Assembly: GCF_017303275.1 (NCBI RefSeq) | Contig: NZ_JAFKOJ010000002.1 | Span: 744,001 to 808,000 of the forward strand | Length of the DNA stretch: 64,000 nucleotides | Direction of reading: 5' to 3' | From: Bacillus sp. NTK034 | GTDB lineage: Bacteria > Bacillota > Bacilli > Bacillales > Cytobacillaceae | Part shown: positions 56,628 to 64,000 of the stretch, one piece after another | Layout of the letters: every line of letters begins with the position of its first letter | How positions within the stretch are numbered: the stretch's first letter is position 1 | Notes under the pieces: generated by a model | The model's database searches: none | What the model saw: the letters and a program-made list of their open reading frames with translations, nothing else | Told to the model about the DNA's origin: nothing | Program-made: the position numbers and the translations under genes

Positions 56628-57113
56628 CTAGTATCTTGCTCTTTCTCTCTGGCGTTCAGGCGGGAGCATTTGTTTCTCGCTGACATTGTACTGATAAGGG
56701 TCTTCTTTTCTCATTTTCCACTTATCTTTGATTTCAAGGAGAACATTGCTCCACTGTACCACCTGTGAGATTTTATCTTTATTCTGTTCAAGCTGTGTGT
56801 TTACAGAAGATGTGATTTTCTGTATGGATCCATTAAATTTGCGGACAGAGTCACCAACTTCTTTTACCGCAGTTACGACACTGTTCAGGTTCTCTGATTT
56901 CTGCTGAATGTCTGTAGCCAGTGTATTGGTTTTATGCAGCAGGACAGTTGTTTCCTTTGTGACGCCGTCTAATTGCCTTTCTAGGCCTGCCAATGTGTGT
57001 GATACGTTATCTAATGTCCCTTGTAAGGATTTTAACGTTTTCGCCAGATAAATGACCAAAACAAGAAATGCTATAGCAATGACTGCTACACTTAAGTATA
57101 AAATAATTTCCAA
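56628..57113 (-). CDS. ytxG: General stress protein YtxG (DUF948)
   Basis: A 161-residue protein with an N-terminal membrane helix (residues 3-24, [22 protein letters not shown]). A DUF948 coiled coil of about 75 residues ([20 protein letters not shown] onward, heptad Leu/Val/Ile) and a basic, Gln/Arg-rich tail follow. The start is TTG at 57113, six bases after GGAGGTG. It is first in ytxGHJ, with a sigma-B-like promoter at 57148-57172. Confidence 0.9.
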   Translation of the reverse strand: MEIILYLSVAVIAIAFLVLVIYLAKTLKSLQGTLDNVSHTLAGLERQLDGVTKETTVLLHKTNTLATDIQQKSENLNSVVTAVKEVGDSVRKFNGSIQKITSSVNTQLEQNKDKISQVVQWSNVLLEIKDKWKMRKEDPYQYNVSEKQMLPPERQRERARY

Positions 57114-57147
57114 TTCCTACACCTCCGGTTGTCTGTATACTAACTTT

Positions 57148-57172
57148 TTACCCAGATGCACTTCCTCTAAAC
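57148..57172 (-). promoter_or_regulatory. Sigma-B-like promoter of ytxGHJ
   Basis: On the minus strand GTTTAG (-35), a 13-base spacer, then GGGTAA (-10). Each box differs by one base from GTTTAA / GGGTAT, and the B. subtilis operon is a sigma-B target. Distance to the ytxG start is 34 bases. Confidence 0.7.
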
Positions 57173-57340
57173 CAGGAGTACATTAATAGATTCCACTTGT
57201 GAAGTCCAAATTCCTTCTCTAACAGGTATTTTCATCAGTTAAAGTAAATTTTAGCACAATTGGAAAAGGTTAAACAAAACCTCTCATTTCGGGTACAATA
57301 ATAGTTGTCGGAAAAATAAATTTACTGGAGGTATTTATCC

Positions 57341-58456
57341 ATGAAAGATCCCCGTATTGCAAAACTGGCAAAAAATTTGATTAACTATTCAATCCGGCTT
57401 CAGAAGGGCGAGAAGATCCTTATTGAAAACTTCGGACTGCAAAAGGAATTAGTGACCGCGCTTGTTAAGGAATCCTATGCAGCTGGAGGATACCCGTTTG
57501 TTTCTTTAAAAGATCATCAGGTTGATCGTTCCCTGCTTTTAGGGGCACAAGAAGAGCAATTCAATATAATGGCTGAGTTTGAAGCAAATGTTATGAGCAA
57601 AATGGATGCATACATAGGACTGCGCTCCGGAGACAACATCAACGAGCAGGCTGATGTGCCGGATGATAAAATGAAAATTCATGGATCAACCATCGGACAA
57701 AAAGTACATAGAGAAATCCGCGTGCCAAAAACGAAATGGGTGGTTTTGCGTTATCCAAATGCTTCCATGGCCCAGCTGGCTAAAATGAGCACAGAGGCAT
57801 TTGAAGATTTCTATTTTGATGTCTGCAATTTGGATTACGGCAAAATGGACAAAGCAATGGACAGCCTTGTGGAATTAATGAACGCAACCGATAAAGTCAG
57901 AATAACCGGCCCCGGTACAGATTTGTCCTTCTCGATTAAGGATATTCCGGCAATCAAATGCTCCGGTCAAATGAATATCCCTGATGGAGAGGTCTATACG
58001 GCTCCTGTACGGGAGTCTGTCAACGGCGTCATCACCTATAACACTCCTTCTCCATACCATGGTTTTACATTTGAAAATGTAAAACTGACATTCAAAGACG
58101 GGAAAATTGTTGAAGCGGAAGCCAATGACAGCGAACGCATCAATAAAATCTTTGATACAGATGAGGGTGCGCGCTATATAGGTGAATTCGCTATCGGAGT
58201 TAACCCTTACATTCTTCATCCGATGCAGGATATTCTGTTCGATGAAAAAATTGACGGAAGCTTCCACTTCACACCTGGACAATGCTATGACGAAGCCTAT
58301 AATGGCAATAAATCCAATATTCATTGGGATATGGTCAACATCCAGCGCCCTGACTATGGAGGCGGTGAAATTTACTTTGATGAGGTATTAATCCGTAAAG
58401 ACGGGCGATTTGTCATTAGTGAACTTGAAGCATTAAATCCTGAGAATTTAAAGTAA
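57341..58456 (+). CDS. ampS: M29-family aminopeptidase (AmpS type)
   Basis: A 371-residue metallo-aminopeptidase of family M29. The N-terminal domain spans about 1-200. The metal-site region carries VNGVITYNTPSPYHGFTFENV, DTDEGARYIGEFAIGVNPYI (Glu ligands) and NKSNIHWDMVNI (His-x-Asp) at about 240-345. It removes N-terminal residues from peptides in the cytosol. CTGGAGG lies upstream of the ATG. Monocistronic; a repeat copy begins three bases after the stop, then a shared terminator with murC. Confidence 0.92.
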   Translation: MKDPRIAKLAKNLINYSIRLQKGEKILIENFGLQKELVTALVKESYAAGGYPFVSLKDHQVDRSLLLGAQEEQFNIMAEFEANVMSKMDAYIGLRSGDNINEQADVPDDKMKIHGSTIGQKVHREIRVPKTKWVVLRYPNASMAQLAKMSTEAFEDFYFDVCNLDYGKMDKAMDSLVELMNATDKVRITGPGTDLSFSIKDIPAIKCSGQMNIPDGEVYTAPVRESVNGVITYNTPSPYHGFTFENVKLTFKDGKIVEAEANDSERINKIFDTDEGARYIGEFAIGVNPYILHPMQDILFDEKIDGSFHFTPGQCYDEAYNGNKSNIHWDMVNIQRPDYGGGEIYFDEVLIRKDGRFVISELEALNPENLK

Positions 58457-58459
58457 TAA

Positions 58460-58519
58460 GAAAAACGGAAGGGCGCCATCGGCTAGACCAGAGAGTAAAT
58501 GGCGCCTGGAGCTAGACAG
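58460..58519 (+). repeat. Dispersed palindromic repeat, copy 6
   Basis: GAAAAACGGAAGGGCGCCAT at the left and ATGGCGCCTGGAGCTAGACAG at the right (arms GGCGCCAT / ATGGCGCC). It starts three bases after the ampS stop, in the sense orientation. Confidence 0.8.
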
Positions 58520-58543
58520 TTATCAACGTTCAAAATTATATAT

Positions 58544-58578
58544 AAAAAGGATGCTTCCTTAGCGGGGCATCCTTTTTT
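58544..58578. terminator. Bidirectional terminator ampS / murC
   Basis: AAAAAGGATGC / GCATCCTTTTTTT arms between the convergent genes. Confidence 0.85.
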
Positions 58579-58582
58579 TGAA

Positions 58583-59878
58583 TTATATTTGGTTTTCGTA
58601 AGCCTGCTGGAATTTTTGGATATCCCCGGCTCCCATAAACATAATTACGCTATCTTCATGATTCCTTAGTACAGCCGTTTCTTCTTCATTTAGAATTTGT
58701 GCATTGGGAATTTTGGCCTTTAAGTCATCAATCGTGAGTTTTCCATGATTTTCACGGGCAGAGCCAAAGATTTCGCATAGATACACTTTGTCAGCCAAAT
58801 TGAGACTTGATGCAAAATCATCAAGAAAGGCCTGAGTCCTTGTAAATGTATGCGGCTGGAAAACTGCGACCACATCCTTTTCAGGATACTTTTGTCTGGC
58901 AGCTTCTACAGTCGCCTTAATTTCTGTCGGATGGTGGGCATAATCATCAATAATTACCTGAGATCCCACTTTCTTCTCTGAAAATCTTCTTTTCACCCCT
59001 TCAAAGGAAAGAAGCTGTTCCTGGACAATCTTCGCATCGATCTCTTCATAATGACATAGAGCGATAACAGCTAAAGAGTTCAAAACATTATGATCTCCAT
59101 ACGCTGGAATAGAGAAAGTCTCATAGAAGGTGTTGCGGACAAACACATCAAATGTTGTTCCTTCTGTTGTTTTAACTACATTGCGTGCCTGAAAATCATT
59201 ATCTTCTCCAAAACCATAGAATACCACGGGCACTTTAGCCTGGATTTTTTGCAGCTGCTCGTCATCGCCGCATGCGAAAATCCCCTTATTCACTTGCCAT
59301 GACATTTCCTGAAAAGCAGAAAAAACATCGTCAACGTTGGCAAAGTAATCAGGGTGGTCAAAATCAATATTTGTCATTATTGCATAATCAGGGTAGTAAG
59401 AAAGGAAATGCCTTCTGTATTCACAAGCTTCAAAAACAAAATATTCCGCTTCCTTGTCCCCTTTGCCCGTACCGTCTCCAATAAGGAATGAAGTTGGTTT
59501 TGCGCCTCTCATTACGTGCGCAAGCAAGCCTGTAGTGGAAGTTTTCCCATGAGCTCCCGTCACTGCAATGCTCGTGAAATTCTTCATGAAATCACCTAAA
59601 AAGCGATGATAACGCACAACAGGCAAGCCAAGCTTCATTGCTTCCTCAATCTCTTCATGAGTGTCCGGATATGCATTCCCGGCTATTACCGTCATGCCCG
59701 GCTGTATGTTTTCCTTTTGAAAGGGAAGGATCTTTATTCCGGATTTTTCAAGTGCCACCTGAGTAAAAAAGTGTTTCTCAAAATCGGAGCCTTGAACCTG
59801 ATAATTCATATCATGCAGAACTTGTGCCAATGCACTCATTCCAGACCCCTTAATACCTACGAAATGGTAAATAGTCAT
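58583..59878 (-). CDS. murC: UDP-N-acetylmuramate-L-alanine ligase
   Basis: A 431-residue Mur ligase, adding L-Ala to UDP-MurNAc. It starts [23 protein letters not shown] (Rossmann-like N domain). The ATP loop is [18 protein letters not shown] near residue 103, [14 protein letters not shown] near 170, and [16 protein letters not shown] near 300. GGAGG is eight bases before ATG 59878. It is monocistronic and well conserved in place between the ytx genes and sftA. Confidence 0.96.
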   Translation of the reverse strand: MTIYHFVGIKGSGMSALAQVLHDMNYQVQGSDFEKHFFTQVALEKSGIKILPFQKENIQPGMTVIAGNAYPDTHEEIEEAMKLGLPVVRYHRFLGDFMKNFTSIAVTGAHGKTSTTGLLAHVMRGAKPTSFLIGDGTGKGDKEAEYFVFEACEYRRHFLSYYPDYAIMTNIDFDHPDYFANVDDVFSAFQEMSWQVNKGIFACGDDEQLQKIQAKVPVVFYGFGEDNDFQARNVVKTTEGTTFDVFVRNTFYETFSIPAYGDHNVLNSLAVIALCHYEEIDAKIVQEQLLSFEGVKRRFSEKKVGSQVIIDDYAHHPTEIKATVEAARQKYPEKDVVAVFQPHTFTRTQAFLDDFASSLNLADKVYLCEIFGSARENHGKLTIDDLKAKIPNAQILNEEETAVLRNHEDSVIMFMGAGDIQKFQQAYENQI

Positions 59879-60079
59879 ATAAAGAACCTCCAACCATCGT
59901 ATATCTGTAAAACAGTATATGACATATATCTAGTTTTGCGCATATCTCCTTAGAAGACATGCTCCCATGACTGTGCTGTTAAGCTTTTCCGCTGTCACTT
60001 TTATTTACTTACACGTTAATGTATTGAATCATTATATCATTAATCGAATCTAAAAACTATGTAACGTATTGCCAGCTAT

Positions 60080-60733
60080 TTATTCCCCAGAAATAAAAAA
60101 TAAAACATTAGATTTCAGGAAGGCTCTCCACGTAAGGTCAGGAACTTCTAATTTTGACTTCGAAAAGGCCTCCGTTAAACGGTTAACTGCTTCATAACTT
60201 TGAATAGAGATAAATGGTCCAATAGGAAGATCATACATCTGGATTGGTATTCTTCTGATCAAATACCACCCTTTTGACAGTTCCGGCCGGAACACCCCGT
60301 TCTGACTTAAAAGAAAAGGAGTGTTATCTTCTGCACGGGAGGCGGAAATTACCTTTTGACATACTTCTATAATCCTGATGGGTTCCATGACTGATGTCAA
60401 AAAGAGAGCCCCCTGAATGAGATCTGATTCTGAAAGCTCCCGGGAATTGTTTTTTAAGAACTGACTAAACATAGTTGAGCCTTGAATGGTTTTATAATCA
60501 AAGAGAAACCAATCCTGGAAAACCGCCTGCTGAATAGGCAAAAAAGCCGCTTCAGGATCAAGACCGAGCGTTTTCCGAAATAAATGCTTTGCGCGGACTT
60601 TCTCTCTGATATTAGCCGTCCGTTCCGTATAATCCCTGCTTAATGTGTATAAACGCAGAGCATTTTTCTCTCCCTGGAGTTGTTTAGCTTTACGAAAAGA
60701 ATGTAAATCCATAATTGAGCCGTCCATATCCAT
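60080..60733 (-). CDS. Hypothetical protein with FQDWFLFDY motif
   Basis: A 217-residue soluble protein of unknown function, with no membrane segment. The central VFQDWFLFDYKTIQGSTMFSQFL (about residues 70-92) resembles the Phe-x-Asp-Trp-Phe-x-Phe-Asp-Tyr motif I associate with SEC-C-type and plasmid hypothetical proteins. The N-terminal third is basic (FRKAKQLQGEKNALRLYTLS). It lies 37 bases after pncB on the same strand with GGAG upstream of the ATG, so it is likely cotranscribed with pncB. No family can be named with confidence. Confidence 0.65.
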   Translation of the reverse strand: MDMDGSIMDLHSFRKAKQLQGEKNALRLYTLSRDYTERTANIREKVRAKHLFRKTLGLDPEAAFLPIQQAVFQDWFLFDYKTIQGSTMFSQFLKNNSRELSESDLIQGALFLTSVMEPIRIIEVCQKVISASRAEDNTPFLLSQNGVFRPELSKGWYLIRRIPIQMYDLPIGPFISIQSYEAVNRLTEAFSKSKLEVPDLTWRAFLKSNVLFFISGE

Positions 60734-60770
60734 TTTGGATGCTCCTTACTTTCTTGTAAATAGCGTTCTG

Positions 60771-61868
60771 TTATTCCACCTTTTCAAGGCGGGGGTTGGG
60801 ACGATAACGGCGTCCTGCCTTAGCTGCATGCTTGCCGTCAATCATTACATTATCTCCAGTGAACCCTGTGGTGATCTTCAGCAGACTGCTTCCAATTCCA
60901 TAGGTATCAACCGGAACACCCTGTTCTTCAAATTCGCGGATTCGGGATTCAGTAAAACCGCCGCTCACCACAATCTTCACATGTCCGAACCCTTCATCAT
61001 CCAGCGCTTTCCTCAGTGCAAAAATCAGTTCTGCATTGACCCCGCGCGGGTCAAACGTTCCCAGCAAATGCTGATTTCTTAAGAAATATTGATCAATCAT
61101 TGTTCTTGATGTGTCAACCCGGACACCTTTAAGCTCTTCGCCAAAGGTTCTTGCCACTTTCAGTGAATCGGTGATGGCATCATTATTGTAGTCTACCAGA
61201 GCAACTAATTCATCTTCAGGAAACGTCTCCTGATAAGCCTTCGTAGCCGCAACAATATCTCCCTCGAACATTTGGATCAATGCATGCGGCATTGTTCCCA
61301 TGCCCTTTTTACCCCACCATTCATTCATGGCATGCGTTGCCTGGGCTGTTGCACCCCCAATAAAGGCTGCATAGCCATCTCCTGCCTGGGTGATATAATG
61401 ATCATCCCGGTCCCCCATAAAGATGACCTGCTTTTGAACACCTGAAACACCTGCTGCTTTTACCACATTATATACATTCGTGGCAACTGAAGTTCTTCTG
61501 GCCAAAATGCCGTCAATTATTCCTTCGAGATATCCGAAATCCTGATATCTTCCTCTAATGGTCAAAACTGTTTCAAAGGGTGAAATCTTATCACCGTCTT
61601 TTAATGAATGGATTTCCAGATCATCCGGGCGGTCCGCAAATGTTTTTAATAGTGCAATGACCTCATCCGTACCGCATAGAACGGCATGATTCTTTTGGAA
61701 AAACTGCATGGTTACGATTTTATCTTCATGATATTTCTTAACAATCTCTCTTGTCTTAAGGAAGTATACCGCTGAAAACCAGCCATCTCTTACACGTTCA
61801 TCGAATTTAAAAGTCTGGTTTGTCAGACGTTTAATTTCTCCTTTTACCTTCATTTCAATTTCCTTCAT
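60771..61868 (-). CDS. pncB: Nicotinate phosphoribosyltransferase
   Basis: A 365-residue enzyme salvaging nicotinate to nicotinate mononucleotide for NAD. Conserved signatures are FFQKNHAVLCGTDE, LEGIIDGILARRTSVATNVYN, GATAQATHAMNEWWGKKG, VRVDTSRTMID and SGGFTESRIREFEEQGVPVDTYGIGSSL. At 365 residues it is shorter than the roughly 490-residue YueK-type enzyme, so it belongs to the compact class. AAGGAG is eight bases before the ATG. A repeat copy lies 23-83 bases upstream of its start. Confidence 0.9.
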   Translation of the reverse strand: MKEIEMKVKGEIKRLTNQTFKFDERVRDGWFSAVYFLKTREIVKKYHEDKIVTMQFFQKNHAVLCGTDEVIALLKTFADRPDDLEIHSLKDGDKISPFETVLTIRGRYQDFGYLEGIIDGILARRTSVATNVYNVVKAAGVSGVQKQVIFMGDRDDHYITQAGDGYAAFIGGATAQATHAMNEWWGKKGMGTMPHALIQMFEGDIVAATKAYQETFPEDELVALVDYNNDAITDSLKVARTFGEELKGVRVDTSRTMIDQYFLRNQHLLGTFDPRGVNAELIFALRKALDDEGFGHVKIVVSGGFTESRIREFEEQGVPVDTYGIGSSLLKITTGFTGDNVMIDGKHAAKAGRRYRPNPRLEKVE

Positions 61869-61890
61869 CCCTAAAGCTCCTTAGAAACAC

Positions 61891-61951
61891 GAAAAGCGCA
61901 AGCGCCTTGCCCACCCCCGACCCTCGAGGGGGTAGGCGCTGGAGCTAGACA
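61891..61951 (+). repeat. Dispersed palindromic repeat, copy 7 (core form)
   Basis: GAAAAGCGCAAGCGCCTTG at the left, a CCCCCGACCCTCGAGGGGG core and TAGGCGCTGGAGCTAGACAA at the right. It is nearly identical to copy 1 minus the internal hairpin. It lies upstream of pncB, opposite to its direction. Confidence 0.85.
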
Positions 61952-62276
61952 ATTCTCGAAGTTCAAAAATATAGATACATTTATCCACAAAGAAAGCAGG
62001 TGTGCCTGCTGACTTGAGTTTGCAAGGAGCAGGCATCTATGCCGGCAGCCTGCCAGCTTAAGAATGCTTTCTTCGTTTATCGCAGTCTAACGAACAGTAA
62101 GCCCCCATTTCAAGACTCAGAGGAATCAATGGAGGATGAGGGGGCAAACTGCCCGTAAAGGCCCGATTGGTTCAACTAACAATCAGTGGGGATAAAGCCC
62201 CCCACTGATTGAAGTTTCACTTTATCGTAGTTGTTATTCATATTATTTTAAACATGCAAGTAAAGAATACCATGTA
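61952..62276. other. Highly structured intergenic region, possible ncRNA or mobile-element remnant
   Basis: No supported gene. A nested set of pairings runs from 61990 to 62210. AAGAAAGCA (61990-61998) pairs with TGCTTTCTT (62064-62072). Within it TGCCTGCT pairs with AGCAGGCA. GCCCCC (62101-62106) pairs with GGGGGC (62140-62145). AATCAGTGGGG (62181-62191) pairs with CCCCACTGATT (62200-62210) as an 11-bp perfect stem. There is no U-tract on either strand. Confidence 0.5.
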
Positions 62277-64000
62277 TTAATTTAATGTACTAGTCTCATG
62301 TATGGATTCAAGATCAGCTTCTGTAATAAGGACATCCCTTGGTTTGCTGCCTCTATTTTCAGAAATAAACCCTTGTTTTTCCATCATATCAATCAGCCTG
62401 GCTGCCCTATTATAGCCTATTTTGAACCTTCTTTGCAGACTTGAAGTGGAAGCCGCTCCCTGATCAACAACAAATTCGCATGCTTCAAAAAACAGTTCAT
62501 CCTCTTCTTCTATGGCATGGGCTTTTTTCAGAAGTTCTTCCTGTTCAAATAAGTAATCGGGATCGCTTTCCCTGCGTACATGGGCTACCACATCATCAAT
62601 TTCTTTATCTGATACAAATGTCCCCTGCAGCCTCACTGGCTTGGAGGATCCATTTTCAAGGAAAAGCATATCCCCCCGGCCAAGCAGTTTTTCGGCGCCG
62701 CTTATATCAATGATTGTTCTTGAATCGATTTGAGATGATACGGAGAATGCAATTCTTGTAGGCACATTCGCCTTAATTAAGCCCGTAATAACATCCACGG
62801 AAGGACGCTGGGTTGCAATAATCAGATGAATGCCGCACGCACGGGCTTTTTGTGCAATCCGGCAAATGGCTTCTTCTACATCGGCCGGCGACATCATCAT
62901 TAAGTCTGCCAGCTCATCAATTACAATGACCATAAATGGCAGCTTCTCTGAATATTGCTGTTGCTCTTCTGCCAGCTCATTAAAACGGTTTATATCCCTC
63001 ACACCGGCATGGGCAAACAATTCATATCTGCGTTCCATCTCCTCGACAGCCCACTTCAAAGCAGCAGTTGCTGCTTTTACATCGGTAATAACCGGACTGA
63101 CCAAATGCGGAATTCGATTATATGGGGCAAGTTCGACCATTTTTGGATCGATCAGAAGAAGCTTCAATTCATCGGGACTAGCCTTATACAGCAAGCTTAC
63201 CAGGATCGTGTTAATACAAACACTCTTCCCTGATCCCGTTGCACCGGCAATCAAACCATGCGGCATTTTCCGTAAATCCGTCACAATCGGCTTCCCTGAT
63301 ATATCAAGCCCCAGCACTGCCGTTAATGGGGATTGGCCAGTCCGGAACTCCGGGGTGCTGATAATTTCACTAATAAATACCGGACGGCTGCTCTGGTTCG
63401 GAACCTCAATGCCTATTGTATGCTTTCCTGGTATTGGCGCTTCAATCCGAATATCCCTTGCTGCCAGACTCAGCTTTATATCATCTGAGAGGTTCGTAAT
63501 TTTATTCACCTTGACGCCTGGTTCAGGCTGTACTTCAAACCTTGTTACAGAAGGTCCTTGCGTAACATTAACCACCCTCGCCCTGACATTGAAATTTTGC
63601 AGTGTGGAGTTTAACATCTGTTCCTGTTCGTAAAGCCAATCGGAAGCTTCCTCCATGATTACTGGCGGTGTCAGCAATGTCTGGGAAGGAAATTGGTAAT
63701 AAAAAATTTCTTCATCCGCCAGATAATTCTGTTTATCCTCAGTTCGTACCGATTCCAGGGCAGGCGGTGACTGTTCTTCGATAGGCGAATGGTTCTCCGC
63801 TGGATGATCCTCGATCTTTTCTGCTGCAGCAGCAGACTGCTGGATATTTTCTGACGGAAACATAGCGATATTATTTTTTTTTTCATCAGACGGTCTTGCC
63901 ATCTTATCCTGCTGATTCAGTTTTTTTCTGTCATTGTTCAGCATGATGACATTGAATGGAATTGACCCTCTTGATGAAGGCTCCTTCACTTCCTGAACAT
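62277..64000 (-). CDS. sftA: DNA translocase SftA (FtsK/SpoIIIE family), 5' end missing
   Basis: At least 574 C-terminal residues of a soluble FtsK-type translocase that clears chromosomes from the division septum. Walker [18 protein letters not shown] and Walker [16 protein letters not shown] mark the motor. The C-terminal winged-helix gamma domain is [37 protein letters not shown]. The GTG at 63989 is not the true start: the frame continues through the window edge (…[20 protein letters not shown]), and B. subtilis SftA is about 950 residues. No membrane segments are seen, as expected for SftA rather than SpoIIIE. Confidence 0.92.
   Translation of the reverse strand, partial: VQEVKEPSSRGSIPFNVIMLNNDRKKLNQQDKMARPSDEKKNNIAMFPSENIQQSAAAAEKIEDHPAENHSPIEEQSPPALESVRTEDKQNYLADEEIFYYQFPSQTLLTPPVIMEEASDWLYEQEQMLNSTLQNFNVRARVVNVTQGPSVTRFEVQPEPGVKVNKITNLSDDIKLSLAARDIRIEAPIPGKHTIGIEVPNQSSRPVFISEIISTPEFRTGQSPLTAVLGLDISGKPIVTDLRKMPHGLIAGATGSGKSVCINTILVSLLYKASPDELKLLLIDPKMVELAPYNRIPHLVSPVITDVKAATAALKWAVEEMERRYELFAHAGVRDINRFNELAEEQQQYSEKLPFMVIVIDELADLMMMSPADVEEAICRIAQKARACGIHLIIATQRPSVDVITGLIKANVPTRIAFSVSSQIDSRTIIDISGAEKLLGRGDMLFLENGSSKPVRLQGTFVSDKEIDDVVAHVRRESDPDYLFEQEELLKKAHAIEEEDELFFEACEFVVDQGAASTSSLQRRFKIGYNRAARLIDMMEKQGFISENRGSKPRDVLITEADLESIHETSTLN

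Noticed and set aside
62830-63633. Plus-strand open frame of 267 codons inside sftA
   Set aside because: Lies wholly antisense to conserved FtsK motor motifs; Ser/Ile-rich low-quality translation and no ribosome site.

Overview
The window is a chromosomal segment from an endospore-forming Bacillaceae (Bacillus sensu lato, low-to-moderate G+C). The evidence is the gene content and order, which follow the Bacillus subtilis ytrHI-nrnA-...-ackA-tpx-...-thiI-...-rpsD-tyrS-acsA/acuABC-motPS-ccpA-aroA-ytxGHJ-murC-sftA neighbourhood. Spore-specific genes (YtrH/YtrI, YtfJ, an alpha/beta SASP with a good sigma-G promoter), AGGAGG-type ribosome sites and several TTG/GTG starts agree with this. I cannot name a species. 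I see no prophage, CRISPR, rRNA, tRNA or complete insertion sequence.

Layout. 0-5 kb: sporulation membrane pair ytrHI, nanoRNase nrnA, ytpI, regulator ytoI, a small membrane protein and the hydrolase ytkL. 5-13 kb: M24 peptidase, alanine dehydrogenase, a 57-aa unannotated gene, a universal stress protein, argGH, and a secreted serine hydrolase. 13-21 kb: moaB, an EcsC-like protein, ackA, ytxK, tpx, ytfIJ, sppA-yteJ. 21-33 kb: NAD kinase, RarD-type transporter, amidohydrolase, acyl-CoA synthetase, SASP, thiI-nifS, brnQ and ezrA. 33-44 kb: hisJ, refZ, fRMsr, methionine gamma-lyase, a GAF-GGDEF protein, rpsD with an S4-type leader, tyrS with a tyrosine T-box, and a class A PBP. 44-53 kb: acsA divergent from acuABC with a shared cre site, motPS, ccpA and aroA. 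53-64 kb: a large FtsA-like protein, ytxGHJ under a sigma-B-like promoter, an M29 aminopeptidase, murC, an unknown gene with pncB, and the 3' part of sftA, which runs off the window.

Functional links. Acetate flow (ackA, acsA, the AcuA/AcuC acetylation switch on AcsA Lys549) and catabolite control (ccpA, two cre sites) sit together. Sulfur metabolism is represented by nifS-thiI, methionine gamma-lyase, fRMsr and YtxJ. Division and envelope functions recur (EzrA, RefZ, SftA, MurC, class A PBP and the FtsA-like protein).

Less explained structure. There is a dispersed palindromic intergenic repeat family with at least seven copies here. Five of them start 0-19 nt after a stop codon in the sense orientation, and two carry extra internal hairpins. 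There is also a 20-bp hairpin after ytcJ, a highly structured orphan intergenic region before sftA (about 61990-62215), and the FtsA-like protein whose C-terminal half carries about four copies of an NG...GD.[IL] module. These are the best candidates for undescribed biology; everything else is ordinary core Bacillus chromosome.
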